Origin: an uncultured bacterium
GTDB lineage: Bacteria; Verrucomicrobiota; Kiritimatiellia; CAIKKV01; CAITUY01
Length of the DNA stretch: 64,000 nt
Assembly: GCA_903895695.1 (NCBI GenBank)
Contig: CAITUY010000147.1
Coordinates: forward strand, 1-64,000
Direction of reading: 5' to 3'
A model generated the notes under the pieces. It was not told the DNA's origin, made no database searches, and worked only from the letters and a program-made list of their open reading frames with translations. Below are positions 43,157-52,699 of the stretch, piece after piece. The stretch's first letter is position 1, and each line of letters opens with the position of its first letter. The translations under genes and the position numbers were made by a program.

Positions 43157-44310
43157 GGTGCCTCCGCGGCGGCCGGGAGCGCGGCAATGACTGTCGTCCC
43201 GCCGGGTCCCGTCTTGATCTCGAGGCGTCCACCCAACTGCCCCACCCGTTCCCGCATGCCGGCAATGCCGACGCCCACCGCGCCGCCCATGGCAGTCTGC
43301 GGGACGTCCGGCCGCATGCCCACGCCCGTATCCTGCACCTCCATCCGGATCTCCGCCGACTCCCTGACAATCCGGATCGAGGCCGTACGACTGCCGGAGT
43401 GCCGGTGCACGTTCGTCAGGCTTTCCTGCATGATCCGAAAGAGTGCGGTTTCAGCCTCCTTCGGCAACCGACCGAGATCCGGCGGCACGCTGAGATCGAC
43501 GCGTATGCCACTGCGTTCGGCGAACCCATCGCAGTAATCCCGAACCGATCCCACCAATCCCAACTCATCCAGCAACGGCGGATGCAGCAGGTAGGCCATG
43601 GTCCGCAACTCGTCCGAGCAGCGGCGCGCCAGGACAGCGCATTCGCTTAGAATGGACTTGGCGTCCGCCTCAAGGTTGGTCGCGCGGCGGGTCAGCAGCG
43701 ACAAGTTCATGGACAAGGCGGCGAGCGTCTGGCCCGTCGAGTCATGCAAGTCGCGCGCGATGCGCCGACGCTCTGCATCCTGCAAATCCATGAGCCGGGC
43801 CGACAGGTCGCGCAGTGCGTTATCGGAGCGCGCCCGCTCCACGGCATAGCGGATCGCCCGCACGAGCAAGTGCCGGTCGACCCGCTCCTTGAGCAGGTAA
43901 TCCTGCGCGCCCGTCCGCACCGCCTGCAACGCGATCGCGTCATCGTCGAGAACGGTCAGGATAATGATCGGGACGCGGCGGGCACGGGCATGGGCGACCT
44001 CGAAAGTCCGCATCCTGTTGCTGTCCGGAAGCCCGAGGTCGAGCAGCAGGACGTCGATGGCGCCCTGCTCCAGAACGGCAAGACCGCCAGCCAGCGTAAG
44101 CGCTTCGTCAAGCGCGAACCGGCCCGCCTCCTGTCGCATGAGAATATCCCGTATCCCATACGCAAAGCCTGCGTTATCTTCCACGAGCAGGACCCGGATC
44201 GGTTCAGTCCGGTCGAAAGTCGCCGCTAAATGCGGCAGGGCTTCCGTCGTGGTCGATCCCGTAGTCGCCGCCAAGTTGTGTTTGCCGTCCACAAAGGGAA
44301 TATAGGCCAT
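43153..44310 (-). CDS. receiver-containing soluble histidine kinase
   Basis: 385 aa from ATG 44310. The order is unusual for a sensor: an N-terminal receiver (VLLVEDNAGFAYGI, LLLDLGLPDSN) comes first. A HisKA_3-type dimer domain follows with phospho-His in RRRIARDLHDSTGQTLAAL, then a HATPase with LFRIMQESLTNVHRHS and DTGVGM. No transmembrane or sensor domain is seen, so it is soluble. It is coupled to the downstream NarL-type regulator. A longer upstream reading frame to 44526 overlaps the divergent beta-barrel gene start and is unlikely. Confidence 0.85.
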   Translation of the reverse strand: MAYIPFVDGKHNLAATTGSTTTEALPHLAATFDRTEPIRVLLVEDNAGFAYGIRDILMRQEAGRFALDEALTLAGGLAVLEQGAIDVLLLDLGLPDSNRMRTFEVAHARARRVPIIILTVLDDDAIALQAVRTGAQDYLLKERVDRHLLVRAIRYAVERARSDNALRDLSARLMDLQDAERRRIARDLHDSTGQTLAALSMNLSLLTRRATNLEADAKSILSECAVLARRCSDELRTMAYLLHPPLLDELGLVGSVRDYCDGFAERSGIRVDLSVPPDLGRLPKEAETALFRIMQESLTNVHRHSGSRTASIRIVRESAEIRMEVQDTGVGMRPDVPQTAMGGAVGVGIAGMRERVGQLGGRLEIKTGPGGTTVIAALPAAAEAP

Positions 44311-44446
44311 GCCGGCGGCAGGGTCAAGCCAGCCCCAAATGCCCCCCTTGAATGCTCGCCTCTCCGGGGGTGCTCGCCCCCGTCGCGAGGTCGCGCACCA
44401 AAAAAACGCTTGAAGCTGTTCACGGCGTACGGCTACCATGCCGACC

Positions 44447-45208
44447 ATGAACAAGAACACCCTCCTTTCTTCAGCCGTGTTCGTTTGCGCTTTCGTCTCC
44501 TCGGCGTGGGCGGTCAGCGGCGACACCTCCGCGTATCAAGGTGCTGTTTTCAACGCCGAATCCCCAAAAGCCTATGAAGCCCTCTACAATGGCTCGCCCC
44601 GCTTCCTGAGCATCGGCGGCTATTACGAACAAGAGAAGCGCGGTATCGATATTAACGGCGGCATGCAGGACTGGGAAGTCCAGCAGTCCGTGGGCTATGT
44701 CGGCGTGGATCTCACCCGCTGGCTGACGGTCCGCGGCGGAGGCGGCCAGAACACGCTCCGCGTTGACAAAGCGTCGGGCGACAGCGATCTCGAGTGGATC
44801 GCCGGGGGCACGCTGCGCCTGCTCGACTATTTCATCCTGGATCCGGTGATCGGCGAGGAATCCTACTGGTTGGGCGTCAACCTCGATGGCCAATACACGG
44901 GGGCCCGCTCCCACGCCCCCTCCGGGGATCTGACGTGGAATGAAGTCTCGGTGGCCCTGCTCTTCAACCTGACCGCGCACACCGAGCGCTGGGGCTTTGT
45001 GGATCGGGTCTCCCTCTATGCCGGACCGGCCTATTCGGGCATTGCCGGCAACAACGATGGGGGATTCGGCGCCAACATTCGCGAGGATAAGTCCGTCGGA
45101 CTTATCGCCGGCCTGGCCTTCGGGCTCAGCGACAACGTCACGATCAAGACCGAACTGCAGGACTTCGGCGACACCTCCTTCAGCCTCGGGGCCAGTTTCC
45201 ACTTCTGA
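44447..45208 (+). CDS. predicted beta-barrel outer-membrane protein
   Basis: 253 aa. A signal peptide (MNKNTLLSSAVFVCAFVSSAWA) is followed by beta-strands ending in an aromatic terminal strand, SFSLGASFHF. Repeated alternation such as SVGYVGVDLTRWLTVRGG, WLGVNLDGQYTG and VSLYAGPAYSG suggests a barrel of about 10-12 strands. A porin or transporter is expected, but the family is not identified. ATG 44438 is an alternative 9 nt upstream. A strong terminator hairpin follows. It is divergent from the two-component pair. Confidence 0.72.
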   Translation: MNKNTLLSSAVFVCAFVSSAWAVSGDTSAYQGAVFNAESPKAYEALYNGSPRFLSIGGYYEQEKRGIDINGGMQDWEVQQSVGYVGVDLTRWLTVRGGGGQNTLRVDKASGDSDLEWIAGGTLRLLDYFILDPVIGEESYWLGVNLDGQYTGARSHAPSGDLTWNEVSVALLFNLTAHTERWGFVDRVSLYAGPAYSGIAGNNDGGFGANIREDKSVGLIAGLAFGLSDNVTIKTELQDFGDTSFSLGASFHF

Positions 45209-45224
45209 TCCCCGCACCAGTGGG

Positions 45225-45261
45225 AACAAAACGGCCGGGCTTCTTGCCCGGCCGTTTTGTT
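45225..45261 (+). terminator. strong intrinsic terminator
   Basis: A perfect 16-bp stem (AACAAAACGGCCGGGC at 45225-45240 against 45246-45261) with a 5-nt TTCTT loop directly follows the beta-barrel gene. The right arm ends in TTTTGTT. This is a textbook-like terminator. Confidence 0.9.
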
Positions 45262-45352
45262 CGGTCGGCTTTGCGATAGGCTGGACACCCTACCGTCCGG
45301 CCGTTATTGTTGAAGCGTGAAGCCTATCGGAAAGGCCTGTCTACCACTTCCC

Positions 45353-45401
45353 GGAGCAGAACCGCTCCCCACGCCGGTCGGAGCCGGAAGCGGCTCCGCT
45401 C
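45353..45401. repeat. palindromic repeat family B, copy 2
   Basis: From GGAGCAG to CCGCTCT this is the near reverse complement of the 31639-31688 element, carrying GGAGCCGGAAGCGGCTCCGC. It lies upstream of gcvT. Confidence 0.75.
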
Positions 45402-45447
45402 TAACAAGAAAGAAAGCTCACGGGCGCGCTCCCTGCGAGGTTGCACG

Positions 45448-46530
45448 ATGCCGACCATGATCCAGTATACCCCGCTGCATGGACGCCATCAGGCACTTGA
45501 GGCTCGCCTGATCGAATTCGGCGGATGGATGATGCCTGTGCAGTACGAAGGCATTCAGGCCGAGCATGTCGCGACCCGTAAGGCCGTCACCGTGTTCGAC
45601 ACCTGCCACATGGGCCGATTCCGCTTCGAAGGCTCCGGCGCTATCGAGTCGCTCTCCCATCTGCTCTCCCAGGACCTGCGCACGTTGCGCGACGGTGTGT
45701 GCCGCTACGGATTTCTGCTCAATGACGATGGCGGCGTCTTGGATGACACGATTGTCTACCGCTTCGACGCGGAACACTGGATGCTGGTGGTTAACGCCGG
45801 CACCCGCGCGAAGGATCGCGCCTGGATCACAGCCCGGCTGGCGGGTTCGGTCACCTTCGAGGACGCGTCGGACCGCCTCGGCAAGGTGGATGTGCAGGGC
45901 CCCCGTTCGCTTGAGGTCGTCTCCACGGTGCTCGGCCGCGACCTGACGATGCTGCCCTACTTCCGCTTCGTCGAGTTCACCCGCGGAAAGGACCGCCTCC
46001 TGGTCAGCCGCACCGGATACACCGGCGAAAAGGGCGTGGAGATCTATGCCACTGCCGACCGGATCGGCCCGCTGTGGGACGACTTGCTGGCCGCCGGTGT
46101 GAAGCCTGCCGGTCTCGGCGCACGCGACACGCTGCGACTGGAGGCCGGGCTGCCCCTCTACGGACATGAACTCGGCGAAGATGTCACGCCGGTTGAAGCC
46201 GGCATGGAACGCTATGCGGCGAAGTCCGAGCCTTTCGTCGGCCGCGAGGCCGTGCTGAGGCGGCTGGCCGCGGGACCGGCGAAGCGGCTGTGCGGGTTCA
46301 AGACCACGGGCCGGCAAGCCGCCCGGGCCGGACACCGGGTGCTGGTCGCCGGGCAGGAAGCCGGCGTCGTCACAAGCGGCTCGTTCTCCCCCACCCTCCA
46401 GTGCGCCATCGGCTTCGCCTATGTTGCGACGCCGCATGCGCCGCTGGGCACGCGGGTGACGATCGACACGGGCCGCGCGGCCCTGGACGCCGAACTCGTC
46501 CAGATGCCGCTTTACTCAGCGGTGAAATAG
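45448..46530 (+). CDS. gcvT: glycine cleavage system T protein (aminomethyltransferase)
   Basis: 360 aa. Takes the aminomethyl group from lipoyl-H protein to give 5,10-methylene-THF and ammonia. Conserved segments are LHGRHQALEARLIEFGGWMM at the start, GARDTLRLEAGLPLYGHEL (folate/substrate site) and ERYAAKSEPFVGREAV. First gene of gcvT-gcvH-gcvPA-gcvPB, with 15 nt to gcvH. ATG 45448 is preferred to an ATG at 45307. I looked for a glycine riboswitch in the leader and found none. Confidence 0.96.
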   Translation: MPTMIQYTPLHGRHQALEARLIEFGGWMMPVQYEGIQAEHVATRKAVTVFDTCHMGRFRFEGSGAIESLSHLLSQDLRTLRDGVCRYGFLLNDDGGVLDDTIVYRFDAEHWMLVVNAGTRAKDRAWITARLAGSVTFEDASDRLGKVDVQGPRSLEVVSTVLGRDLTMLPYFRFVEFTRGKDRLLVSRTGYTGEKGVEIYATADRIGPLWDDLLAAGVKPAGLGARDTLRLEAGLPLYGHELGEDVTPVEAGMERYAAKSEPFVGREAVLRRLAAGPAKRLCGFKTTGRQAARAGHRVLVAGQEAGVVTSGSFSPTLQCAIGFAYVATPHAPLGTRVTIDTGRAALDAELVQMPLYSAVK

Positions 46531-46545
46531 AGGAGGAACCAGGCC

Positions 46546-46926
46546 ATGATTCCAGAAGGACTGCAGTACACGAAGGATCACGAATGGGTGCGTGTCGACG
46601 GCGCCGAACTGGTCGTCGGCATCACGCATCACGCGCAGGAAGCCCTGGGCGACCTGACCTTCGTCGACCTGCCCAAGGTTGGAAAGACGGTCAAGGCGCA
46701 CGACTCGCTGTCGGTCGTCGAATCTCACAAGGCGGCCAGCGACGTCTATGCGCCCGTGGCCGGCACCGTGGCGGCCGCCAACTCGGCGCTGGCGACCGAA
46801 CCCGAACGGATCAACCGCGACCCGTACGGGGAGGGCTGGATCTGCCGGCTCAAGGACTGGGACCGCAACGGCCTCAAGACTCTGCTGACCCCCGCCCAGT
46901 ACACGCAGTTCCTGGCGAGCACCTGA
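46546..46926 (+). CDS. gcvH: glycine cleavage system H protein
   Basis: 126 aa lipoyl carrier that shuttles the aminomethyl group among the P, T and L proteins. The lipoylation motif is VVESHKAASD, with the modified lysine at K62. The N-terminal YTKDHEWVRVDG is the family hallmark. A GGAGG Shine-Dalgarno precedes ATG 46546. It is followed after 1 nt by gcvPA. Confidence 0.97.
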   Translation: MIPEGLQYTKDHEWVRVDGAELVVGITHHAQEALGDLTFVDLPKVGKTVKAHDSLSVVESHKAASDVYAPVAGTVAAANSALATEPERINRDPYGEGWICRLKDWDRNGLKTLLTPAQYTQFLAST

Positions 46927-46927
46927 C

Positions 46928-48259
46928 ATGCCCTACATCGCCAATACCGACACCGACCGCGCAGCCATGCTTGCGGCCATCGGGTTGCCCGACATGGACG
47001 CGCTGTTCGCCGACATCCCGGCGGCCCTTCAGGTCCGGACGCTGGATCTCCCCGAGGGGCGGAGCGAAGCCGAGGTGTACGACCACCTGCACCACCTCTC
47101 GCATCGCAACGCGCACGACCTCGTGTGCTTCCTGGGCGGGGGGTTCTACGACCACTTCATTCCCGCGTGCGTGGACGAACTGTCTTCCCGAAGCGAATTC
47201 TACACGGCCTACACGCCCTACCAGCCCGAAGCCTCGCAGGGCACGCTGCAGGCTATCTTCGAATACCAGTCCGCCATCTGCCGGCTGACCGATATGGAAG
47301 TCGCCAACGCCTCGCTCTACGATGGCGGCACGGCCCTCTACGAGGCGGCCATGATGGCCGTCCGCATCACGGGCCGGAACAAAATCCTGCTCGATAGCGG
47401 CGTGAACCCGATCTACCGCAATATGCTCCACTGCTACACGAGCAATCTGGCGGTGGATTTCGAGGTCATCGAGGTCGTGCATGGGCAAAGCGACCGCAAC
47501 CGCCTGGCAGCGTCACTCGACGACAGCGTGGCGGCTGTCATCCTCCAGAACCCAAACTTCTTCGGGGCTGTCGATGACTTCACCGATGTCGTGGCCATGG
47601 CGCACGCCAAAGGCGCGCTGGCCATCATGTCCGTCTATCCCGTGTCGCTCGGGCTGCTGAAGACGCCCGGGACCATGGGCGCCGATATCGTTACCGGCGA
47701 AGGCCAGAGTCTCGGGCTGCACTTGTCGTTCGGTGGCCCCTACCTGGGCTTCATGGCCACCCGCCTGGAACACGTCCGCAAGATGCCCGGCCGGCTGGTC
47801 GGCGAAACCGTCGATATGCACGGTCGGCGCGGCTTCGTGCTGACGCTGCAGGCGCGCGAGCAACACATCCGGCGCGAGAAGGCGACCTCGAACATCTGCT
47901 CCAACGAGGCATTGTGCGCGTTGCGGGCGCTGATCTACCTCTCGTGGCTCGGCAAGCAGGGCTTCCGCGACCTGGCCCATCTGTGCGCGCAAAAGGCCGA
48001 ATACGCCAAGACCCGGCTGAGCGCCATTCCCGGCGTGCGGGTCAAGAAAAGCTCACCGACCTTCAACGAATTCACGCTTGAGTTGCCGGTGGACGCCAGT
48101 TCCGTCGTGAGCCGCCTCGTGGACAAAGGCATTGCGGCGGGCTTCCCGCTGGGTCGTTACTACAAGGGCATGGACAACTACCTGCTGGTTGCCATCACGG
48201 AGAAACGGACTCGCGAACAGATCGGCCTGCTGGCCGAGGGGCTGGAGGCCGTGCTGTGA
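46928..48259 (+). CDS. gcvPA: glycine dehydrogenase (decarboxylating) subunit 1
   Basis: 443 aa, the N-terminal half of the P protein as a separate chain. It supplies part of the active site with PB. Conserved NPNFFGAVDD, SFGGPYLGFMAT and GRLVGETVDMHGRRGF are typical of the split P protein. The stop overlaps the GTG start of gcvPB (48256-48259), so the subunits are made together. Catalyses glycine decarboxylation with transfer of aminomethyl to the H protein. Confidence 0.95.
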   Translation: MPYIANTDTDRAAMLAAIGLPDMDALFADIPAALQVRTLDLPEGRSEAEVYDHLHHLSHRNAHDLVCFLGGGFYDHFIPACVDELSSRSEFYTAYTPYQPEASQGTLQAIFEYQSAICRLTDMEVANASLYDGGTALYEAAMMAVRITGRNKILLDSGVNPIYRNMLHCYTSNLAVDFEVIEVVHGQSDRNRLAASLDDSVAAVILQNPNFFGAVDDFTDVVAMAHAKGALAIMSVYPVSLGLLKTPGTMGADIVTGEGQSLGLHLSFGGPYLGFMATRLEHVRKMPGRLVGETVDMHGRRGFVLTLQAREQHIRREKATSNICSNEALCALRALIYLSWLGKQGFRDLAHLCAQKAEYAKTRLSAIPGVRVKKSSPTFNEFTLELPVDASSVVSRLVDKGIAAGFPLGRYYKGMDNYLLVAITEKRTREQIGLLAEGLEAVL

Positions 48260-49713
48260 GCAAACTGATCTTCGAAAAGTCGGCGCCCGGCCGCCGGGCC
48301 GACAATCTGCCCCGCCTGAGCCAGGCCGAGAAGGACTGCCGCCTGCGCATTCCGCGCAAGTACTTCCGCGAGCACGAGGCCGAGCTGCCCGAGCTGTCGG
48401 AATTGGAGGTGGTCCGCCACTTCACCAACCTCTCGCGCATGAACTTCAGCGTGGACGGCAACATGTACCCGCTGGGGTCGTGCACGATGAAGTATAATCC
48501 CAAAATCTGCGAGCGCATCGCCGCACTCGACGGGTTCTCGTCGCTGCACCCCCTCCTGCCGCAATTGCGCGGGGGCGGCATCCTGACGCAGGGCGCCCTG
48601 GAGGTGCTGTACGAAACCGAGCGCCTGTTGTGCGAAGTGGCCGGCATGCAGGCCTTCAGCCTCCAGCCGCTGGCCGGCGCGCACGGCGAACTGACCGGCA
48701 TGATGCTGATTGCCGCCTACCACAAGGACAAGGGCCACAGAAAGCACAAGGTGCTCATTGCCGACTCGGCTCACGGCACCAACCCGTCCAGCGCGGCCAT
48801 TGCCGGGTTCAGCGTGGTCAGCGTCCCGACCGCGGCCGACGGCTGCGTCGACCTGGCCAAGTTCAAGGAGGCGCTGGACGACGACGTGGCCGCCGTGATG
48901 CTCACTTGCCCCAACACGCTGGGGCTATTCGAAAGGCAGATTCGCGAACTGGCGGACCTGGCCCACGCACACGACGCGCAGTTGTACTATGATGGCGCCA
49001 ACCTCAATGCCCTGCTGGGCCGGTGCAAGCCGGGCGACCTCGGGTTCGACGTGGTGCACTTCAACCTGCACAAAACCTTTGCCACGCCGCACGGCGGCGG
49101 CGGGCCGGGCGCCGGCCCCGTCGGCGTGAAGGCGCACCTCGCCCCGTACCTGCCGACGAGCATTGTAATCCGGCGCAGCGACGGCTCCTACGCGTTGGAG
49201 TACGAACGCGCCAAGACGATCGGGTTCATTGCGCCGTTCTACGGCAACTTCGCCATCATCCTGCGCGCCTATGCCTACATGCTGCTGCTCGGCCGCAACG
49301 GCATGCGCCGGGTGAGCGAGAACGCTGTCCTGAACGCCAACTACATCCAGGCGCGGTTGAAGGACCTCTACGACCTGCCCTACAAGCGCACCTGCATGCA
49401 CGAGTGCGTATTCAGCGCCGCGCGCCAGGCGGCCAAGGGCGTCCACGCCATCGACATTGCCAAGGCGCTCATCGAGCGCGGGCTGCACCCGCCGACCGTC
49501 TACTTCCCCATGATCGTGAAAGAGTCGATCATGATCGAGCCGACCGAGACGGAATCCAAGGAGCAGATGGACGAATTCATCATCGCCATGCGGGAAATCG
49601 CCGCCGAAGTCGACCGGGCGCCGGAATCCTTCCGCACCATGCCGCGCACGTCGCCCGTCACCCGCGTGGACGAGACCAAAGCCGCCAAGGATATGCGATT
49701 TAAGGCGGAGTGA
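48256..49713 (+). CDS. gcvPB: glycine dehydrogenase (decarboxylating) subunit 2
   Basis: 485 aa, the C-terminal half of the P protein and carrier of PLP. The Schiff-base lysine lies in VHFNLHKTFATPHGGGGPG. RMNFSVDGNMYPLGSCTMKY and YYDGANLNALLGR are typical. GTG 48256 overlaps gcvPA. The 3' end overlaps the convergent aldo-keto reductase gene by 14 nt. The enzyme pair releases CO2 from glycine. Confidence 0.95.
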   Translation: MSKLIFEKSAPGRRADNLPRLSQAEKDCRLRIPRKYFREHEAELPELSELEVVRHFTNLSRMNFSVDGNMYPLGSCTMKYNPKICERIAALDGFSSLHPLLPQLRGGGILTQGALEVLYETERLLCEVAGMQAFSLQPLAGAHGELTGMMLIAAYHKDKGHRKHKVLIADSAHGTNPSSAAIAGFSVVSVPTAADGCVDLAKFKEALDDDVAAVMLTCPNTLGLFERQIRELADLAHAHDAQLYYDGANLNALLGRCKPGDLGFDVVHFNLHKTFATPHGGGGPGAGPVGVKAHLAPYLPTSIVIRRSDGSYALEYERAKTIGFIAPFYGNFAIILRAYAYMLLLGRNGMRRVSENAVLNANYIQARLKDLYDLPYKRTCMHECVFSAARQAAKGVHAIDIAKALIERGLHPPTVYFPMIVKESIMIEPTETESKEQMDEFIIAMREIAAEVDRAPESFRTMPRTSPVTRVDETKAAKDMRFKAE

Positions 49714-50746
49714 TGGTCCCGTCCAGGTCCCACAAGGCTTCCCAGCTCTGGCCGGCCTTCCAGAGAAAGACTTGGCCCTTGACCAGGCGGCAGTTACGGT
49801 CGAGGCCGGCAATCGCCTGCATGTCGGCGGCGGTCAGCGGCGGCAACATCGCCGCCTTGAGGTTGGCCAGGTAGTTCGAGCGTTTCACGGAGAACGGAAT
49901 CGGCACCTGCCCTCGCTGGATTGCCCACTTGAGGCAGACTGTAGCCGGATGCACGCCGAGCCGGCGGGCAATGGCGACGATGACCGGGTCTTCCATGTCC
50001 ACGGTATCTTCCGGCGTGCGATCGCGTTCCGGGCGTCCCGGGGATCCCAGCGGACAGTACCCGATCGGCAGCAGGCCGCTGGCCCGCACAAAGTCGAAGA
50101 GATCCTGCTGCTGCAAGTGCGGATGGAGCTCCATCTCGTTACAGACCGGCTTGATCGCGGCATCACGCAACAGAAGCTTGAGTTTGGGTATGGTCATGTT
50201 CGAGGCGCCGATATGCTTCACGAGCCCGCGTTCGACCAGCCGCTCCATGGCACGCCAGGTCTTCATGTAGTTCTCGTGAATGTACGGTTTGGCATCAGGA
50301 CTGCGGGCCGTGACATCGCAGTGCGGCGGATGGAAGTTGGGGAACGGCCAATGGACAAGATAGAGGTCCAAATAGTCGAGCTGCAGGTCGCGCAGTGACT
50401 GCTCGCATGAGGCCGCCACGTCGCGCGGGGCGTGCTTGTCGTTCCACAGCTTGGAGGTGATCCACAGGTCCTCGCGCTTCACGCCGGAAGCCTGGATGGC
50501 CTTCAACGCAGGACCGATCAGGTGCTCGTTGCCGTACACGGACGCGCAATCGAAGTGACGGTACCCGACCGTCGCCGCTTCGCGGACGGCAGCCGCCACG
50601 GTATCTCCGGAAACGGAGTCGGAGCCGAAGGTACCGAGACCCACGACCGGGATCCGGGCACCGGAGGCAAACGTATGTTTCGGTACAAGATCCGGGTCCA
50701 CGCCGTCAGGGGCGAGAAACGGTTTGGTCTTCGCAACGGGGCTCAT
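49700..50746 (-). CDS. aldo/keto reductase
   Basis: 348 aa NADP(H)-dependent TIM-barrel reductase. The AKR tetrad region is visible: YRHFDCASVYGNE (Asp and Tyr), ITSKLWNDKH (Lys region), DYLDLYLVHWPFP (His). C-terminal PIPFSVKRSNYLANLKAA holds the nucleotide-binding part. The substrate is unknown. ATG 50746 follows a GAGGAG site and is preferred. Family A repeat copy 3 separates it from the zinc dehydrogenase. Confidence 0.9.
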   Translation of the reverse strand: MSPVAKTKPFLAPDGVDPDLVPKHTFASGARIPVVGLGTFGSDSVSGDTVAAAVREAATVGYRHFDCASVYGNEHLIGPALKAIQASGVKREDLWITSKLWNDKHAPRDVAASCEQSLRDLQLDYLDLYLVHWPFPNFHPPHCDVTARSPDAKPYIHENYMKTWRAMERLVERGLVKHIGASNMTIPKLKLLLRDAAIKPVCNEMELHPHLQQQDLFDFVRASGLLPIGYCPLGSPGRPERDRTPEDTVDMEDPVIVAIARRLGVHPATVCLKWAIQRGQVPIPFSVKRSNYLANLKAAMLPPLTAADMQAIAGLDRNCRLVKGQVFLWKAGQSWEALWDLDGTITPP

Positions 50747-50774
50747 GTCGGTCTCCTCAGTCCAGTTTACTCTT

Positions 50775-50848
50775 GGTAGGGCGACGGCGTCCCCGCCGCG
50801 CCTCTTTCGCTTCCCCAACTCGGCGGGGCCGGAGGCCCACGCCCTACC
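50775..50848. repeat. palindromic repeat family A, copy 3
   Basis: GGTAGGGCGACGGCGTCCCC... to ...GGCCCACGCCCTACC: ends match copies at 11308-11384 and 13007-13095. Intergenic between two minus-strand oxidoreductase genes. Confidence 0.8.
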
Positions 50849-50865
50849 TTTGAATGGCGGTCTCC

Positions 50866-51942
50866 TCAGAACACGACGCACACTTTGCCGGTCTGGCCTT
50901 TGTCGGCCAGGTCATAGGCCTTGGCGGCCTGGGCCAGGGGCAGTTGTGGGCCGCCCGTGGCTTCGGGATGAACATCCATCCGGGCCAGCACCTCGGCCAG
51001 GTCGGACAGGTGCTTCCGCGAGGTCACCCACGAACCAAACAGCGTGATCTGCTCGTGAATCAGGAACGGTGACACGTCGAACTCGATCTTTCCGCCTTCG
51101 CCGACAAAACCGCAGCGGCCCCACTGACGCGTGCCCTTGAGCGCCAGCAATCGCGCGGCGGCCACGCCTGAGCAGTCAATGCTCGCCTCGCAACCGGTCC
51201 CTCCTGTGAGGTCCTGGATGGCGCGCAGGCTGTTGTCGTCGAACGGCAGCACGTGATCGACGAGCCGGATGCCCTTCTTGTACGTGAGCTGGCGGGCGAC
51301 CTTGAGGCGACCCGGGGCCACGTCCAGGCCGATGACCTCGGTGACGCCCAGCAACCGGCCCAACTGAGCGGCGGCCAAACCGACAGGGCCCAACCCCGTG
51401 ACCAACAACCGGTCCCGGCCGCTGAGTTGCATGCGAGTCAGGCACTCCCACGCCGTGCCGAAGCCGCACGCCATGTAGGCGCCGTCGACATAGGTCAGCG
51501 GCTCGGGCAACGGCACGCAGTCCTCCTCCTCGGCGAGCACATAGGGCGCGTGGCCGCCGTCGCGCTGCCAGCCGTAGGCCTTGCGGTGGTGTTCGCTGGT
51601 GCAACTGATCTGGTAACCGTGCATGCAGTCGGGACAGCAGCCGCAACCGGAGATGTGATAGAGGATCACGCGGTCGCCCGCCTTGCGCTCGCGACAACCC
51701 GGCCCGGCCTTGACGATCTGGCCGCATGGCTCGTGCCCGGCGATGACGCCCTGGTAGGCCTCGGGCCCCTTGCCAAGATGCTCACGGTAGATGGCGCGGA
51801 TATCGCTGCCGCAGATGGACGACGCCTTCATGGCCACGAGTACCTGGCGTTCGCCGGGTTCGGGCACCTTGAAGGTCTTGAACTCAACCGTGCTGTTGCC
51901 GGGGAGGACGGCCCCGGTCATTTTTTTCGGGATAGCGCGCAT
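50866..51942 (-). CDS. zinc-dependent alcohol/polyol dehydrogenase (MDR family)
   Basis: 358 aa. Zinc residues are GHEPCGQIV (GHE motif) and SICGSD. The structural zinc loop reads [16 protein letters not shown], giving four Cys. The nucleotide-binding glycine motif is [15 protein letters not shown]. Likely a sorbitol/threonine dehydrogenase-like enzyme; the substrate is unknown. ATG 51942 has AAAGGAA upstream. It could be in an operon with the aldo-keto reductase, separated by repeat A copy 3. Confidence 0.9.
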   Translation of the reverse strand: MRAIPKKMTGAVLPGNSTVEFKTFKVPEPGERQVLVAMKASSICGSDIRAIYREHLGKGPEAYQGVIAGHEPCGQIVKAGPGCRERKAGDRVILYHISGCGCCPDCMHGYQISCTSEHHRKAYGWQRDGGHAPYVLAEEEDCVPLPEPLTYVDGAYMACGFGTAWECLTRMQLSGRDRLLVTGLGPVGLAAAQLGRLLGVTEVIGLDVAPGRLKVARQLTYKKGIRLVDHVLPFDDNSLRAIQDLTGGTGCEASIDCSGVAAARLLALKGTRQWGRCGFVGEGGKIEFDVSPFLIHEQITLFGSWVTSRKHLSDLAEVLARMDVHPEATGGPQLPLAQAAKAYDLADKGQTGKVCVVF

Positions 51943-52144
51943 GAATGGTTTCCTTTCTCAATGCGGCCCATGATGCCGCAAGATGCCGGTGCGGGCAAGC
52001 ACCAGACGCATTGTCTTCTGCAGAGCCTGTTCGCGGTTCGGAGGTGTGTGGTCACGTGGATATTCGATGGACGGCCTGCCCGGCCTGGGTGTAGCGTTTA
52101 TCTTCATGCGTCCGAATTTCCGGATGCTAATGAAGGAGAGGCCC

Positions 52145-52699
52145 ATGAAGACATTGACCGCAGTCTTGACCGTTCTGGCACTGACCGGGTTCGGCTTAGC
52201 CACGGTGGCACAGGAAAAACCGTCGCTCTTGTATGGTACCGTCGTCAGCGTGGACGCGGCCAACGGCAAGGTCGTGATAACCCCGAAGGGCGGATCGGAT
52301 GTGACGGTCACGACCGATGCCAGCACGAAGGTCCGCGTGAAGGACAAGGATGCCACACTGGCCAACGTGCAACCCGGCATGATGCTCCGGGTGAGTCCCG
52401 CCGCCGGCACGGCGTCGGACATCCGGGCTTTCCAGCAGCAGACGCCGCCGCCTTCGCCCGCCAAGCCCTCGCTGCTCTACGGGACGGTCGTAAGTGTTGA
52501 CGCGGCCACCGGCAAGGTCGTGATTGCCCCGAAAGACGGACCGCAGGTGACGGTCACGACGGACGCCAGCACCAAGGTTCGCGTGAAGGACAAGGATGCG
52601 ACGCTGGCCGATGTGCAGCCCGGCATGGTTCTGCGGGTGAGTCCCGCCACCGGCATGGCGGCGGACCTCCGAGCCTTCGCGCCTCAGACTTCCAAGTAG
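52145..52699 (+). CDS. secreted protein with tandemly duplicated domain
   Basis: 184 aa. Signal peptide (MKTLTAVLTVLALTGFGLATV, cleaved near AQE), then two copies of one about 70-aa unit: residues 27-96 and 109-178, each beginning SLLYGTVVSVDA and ending RAF, joined by a Pro/Gln linker. By eye they differ at about 11 positions, and third codon positions differ too. The unit looks like an OB/DUF5666-like small beta-domain of unknown role. GGAGAGG precedes ATG 52145. Confidence 0.8.
   Translation: MKTLTAVLTVLALTGFGLATVAQEKPSLLYGTVVSVDAANGKVVITPKGGSDVTVTTDASTKVRVKDKDATLANVQPGMMLRVSPAAGTASDIRAFQQQTPPPSPAKPSLLYGTVVSVDAATGKVVIAPKDGPQVTVTTDASTKVRVKDKDATLADVQPGMVLRVSPATGMAADLRAFAPQTSK

Noticed and set aside
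45265-45447. Glycine riboswitch before gcvT
   Set aside because: I looked for the paired aptamer cores and saw none; the leader holds repeat B instead.
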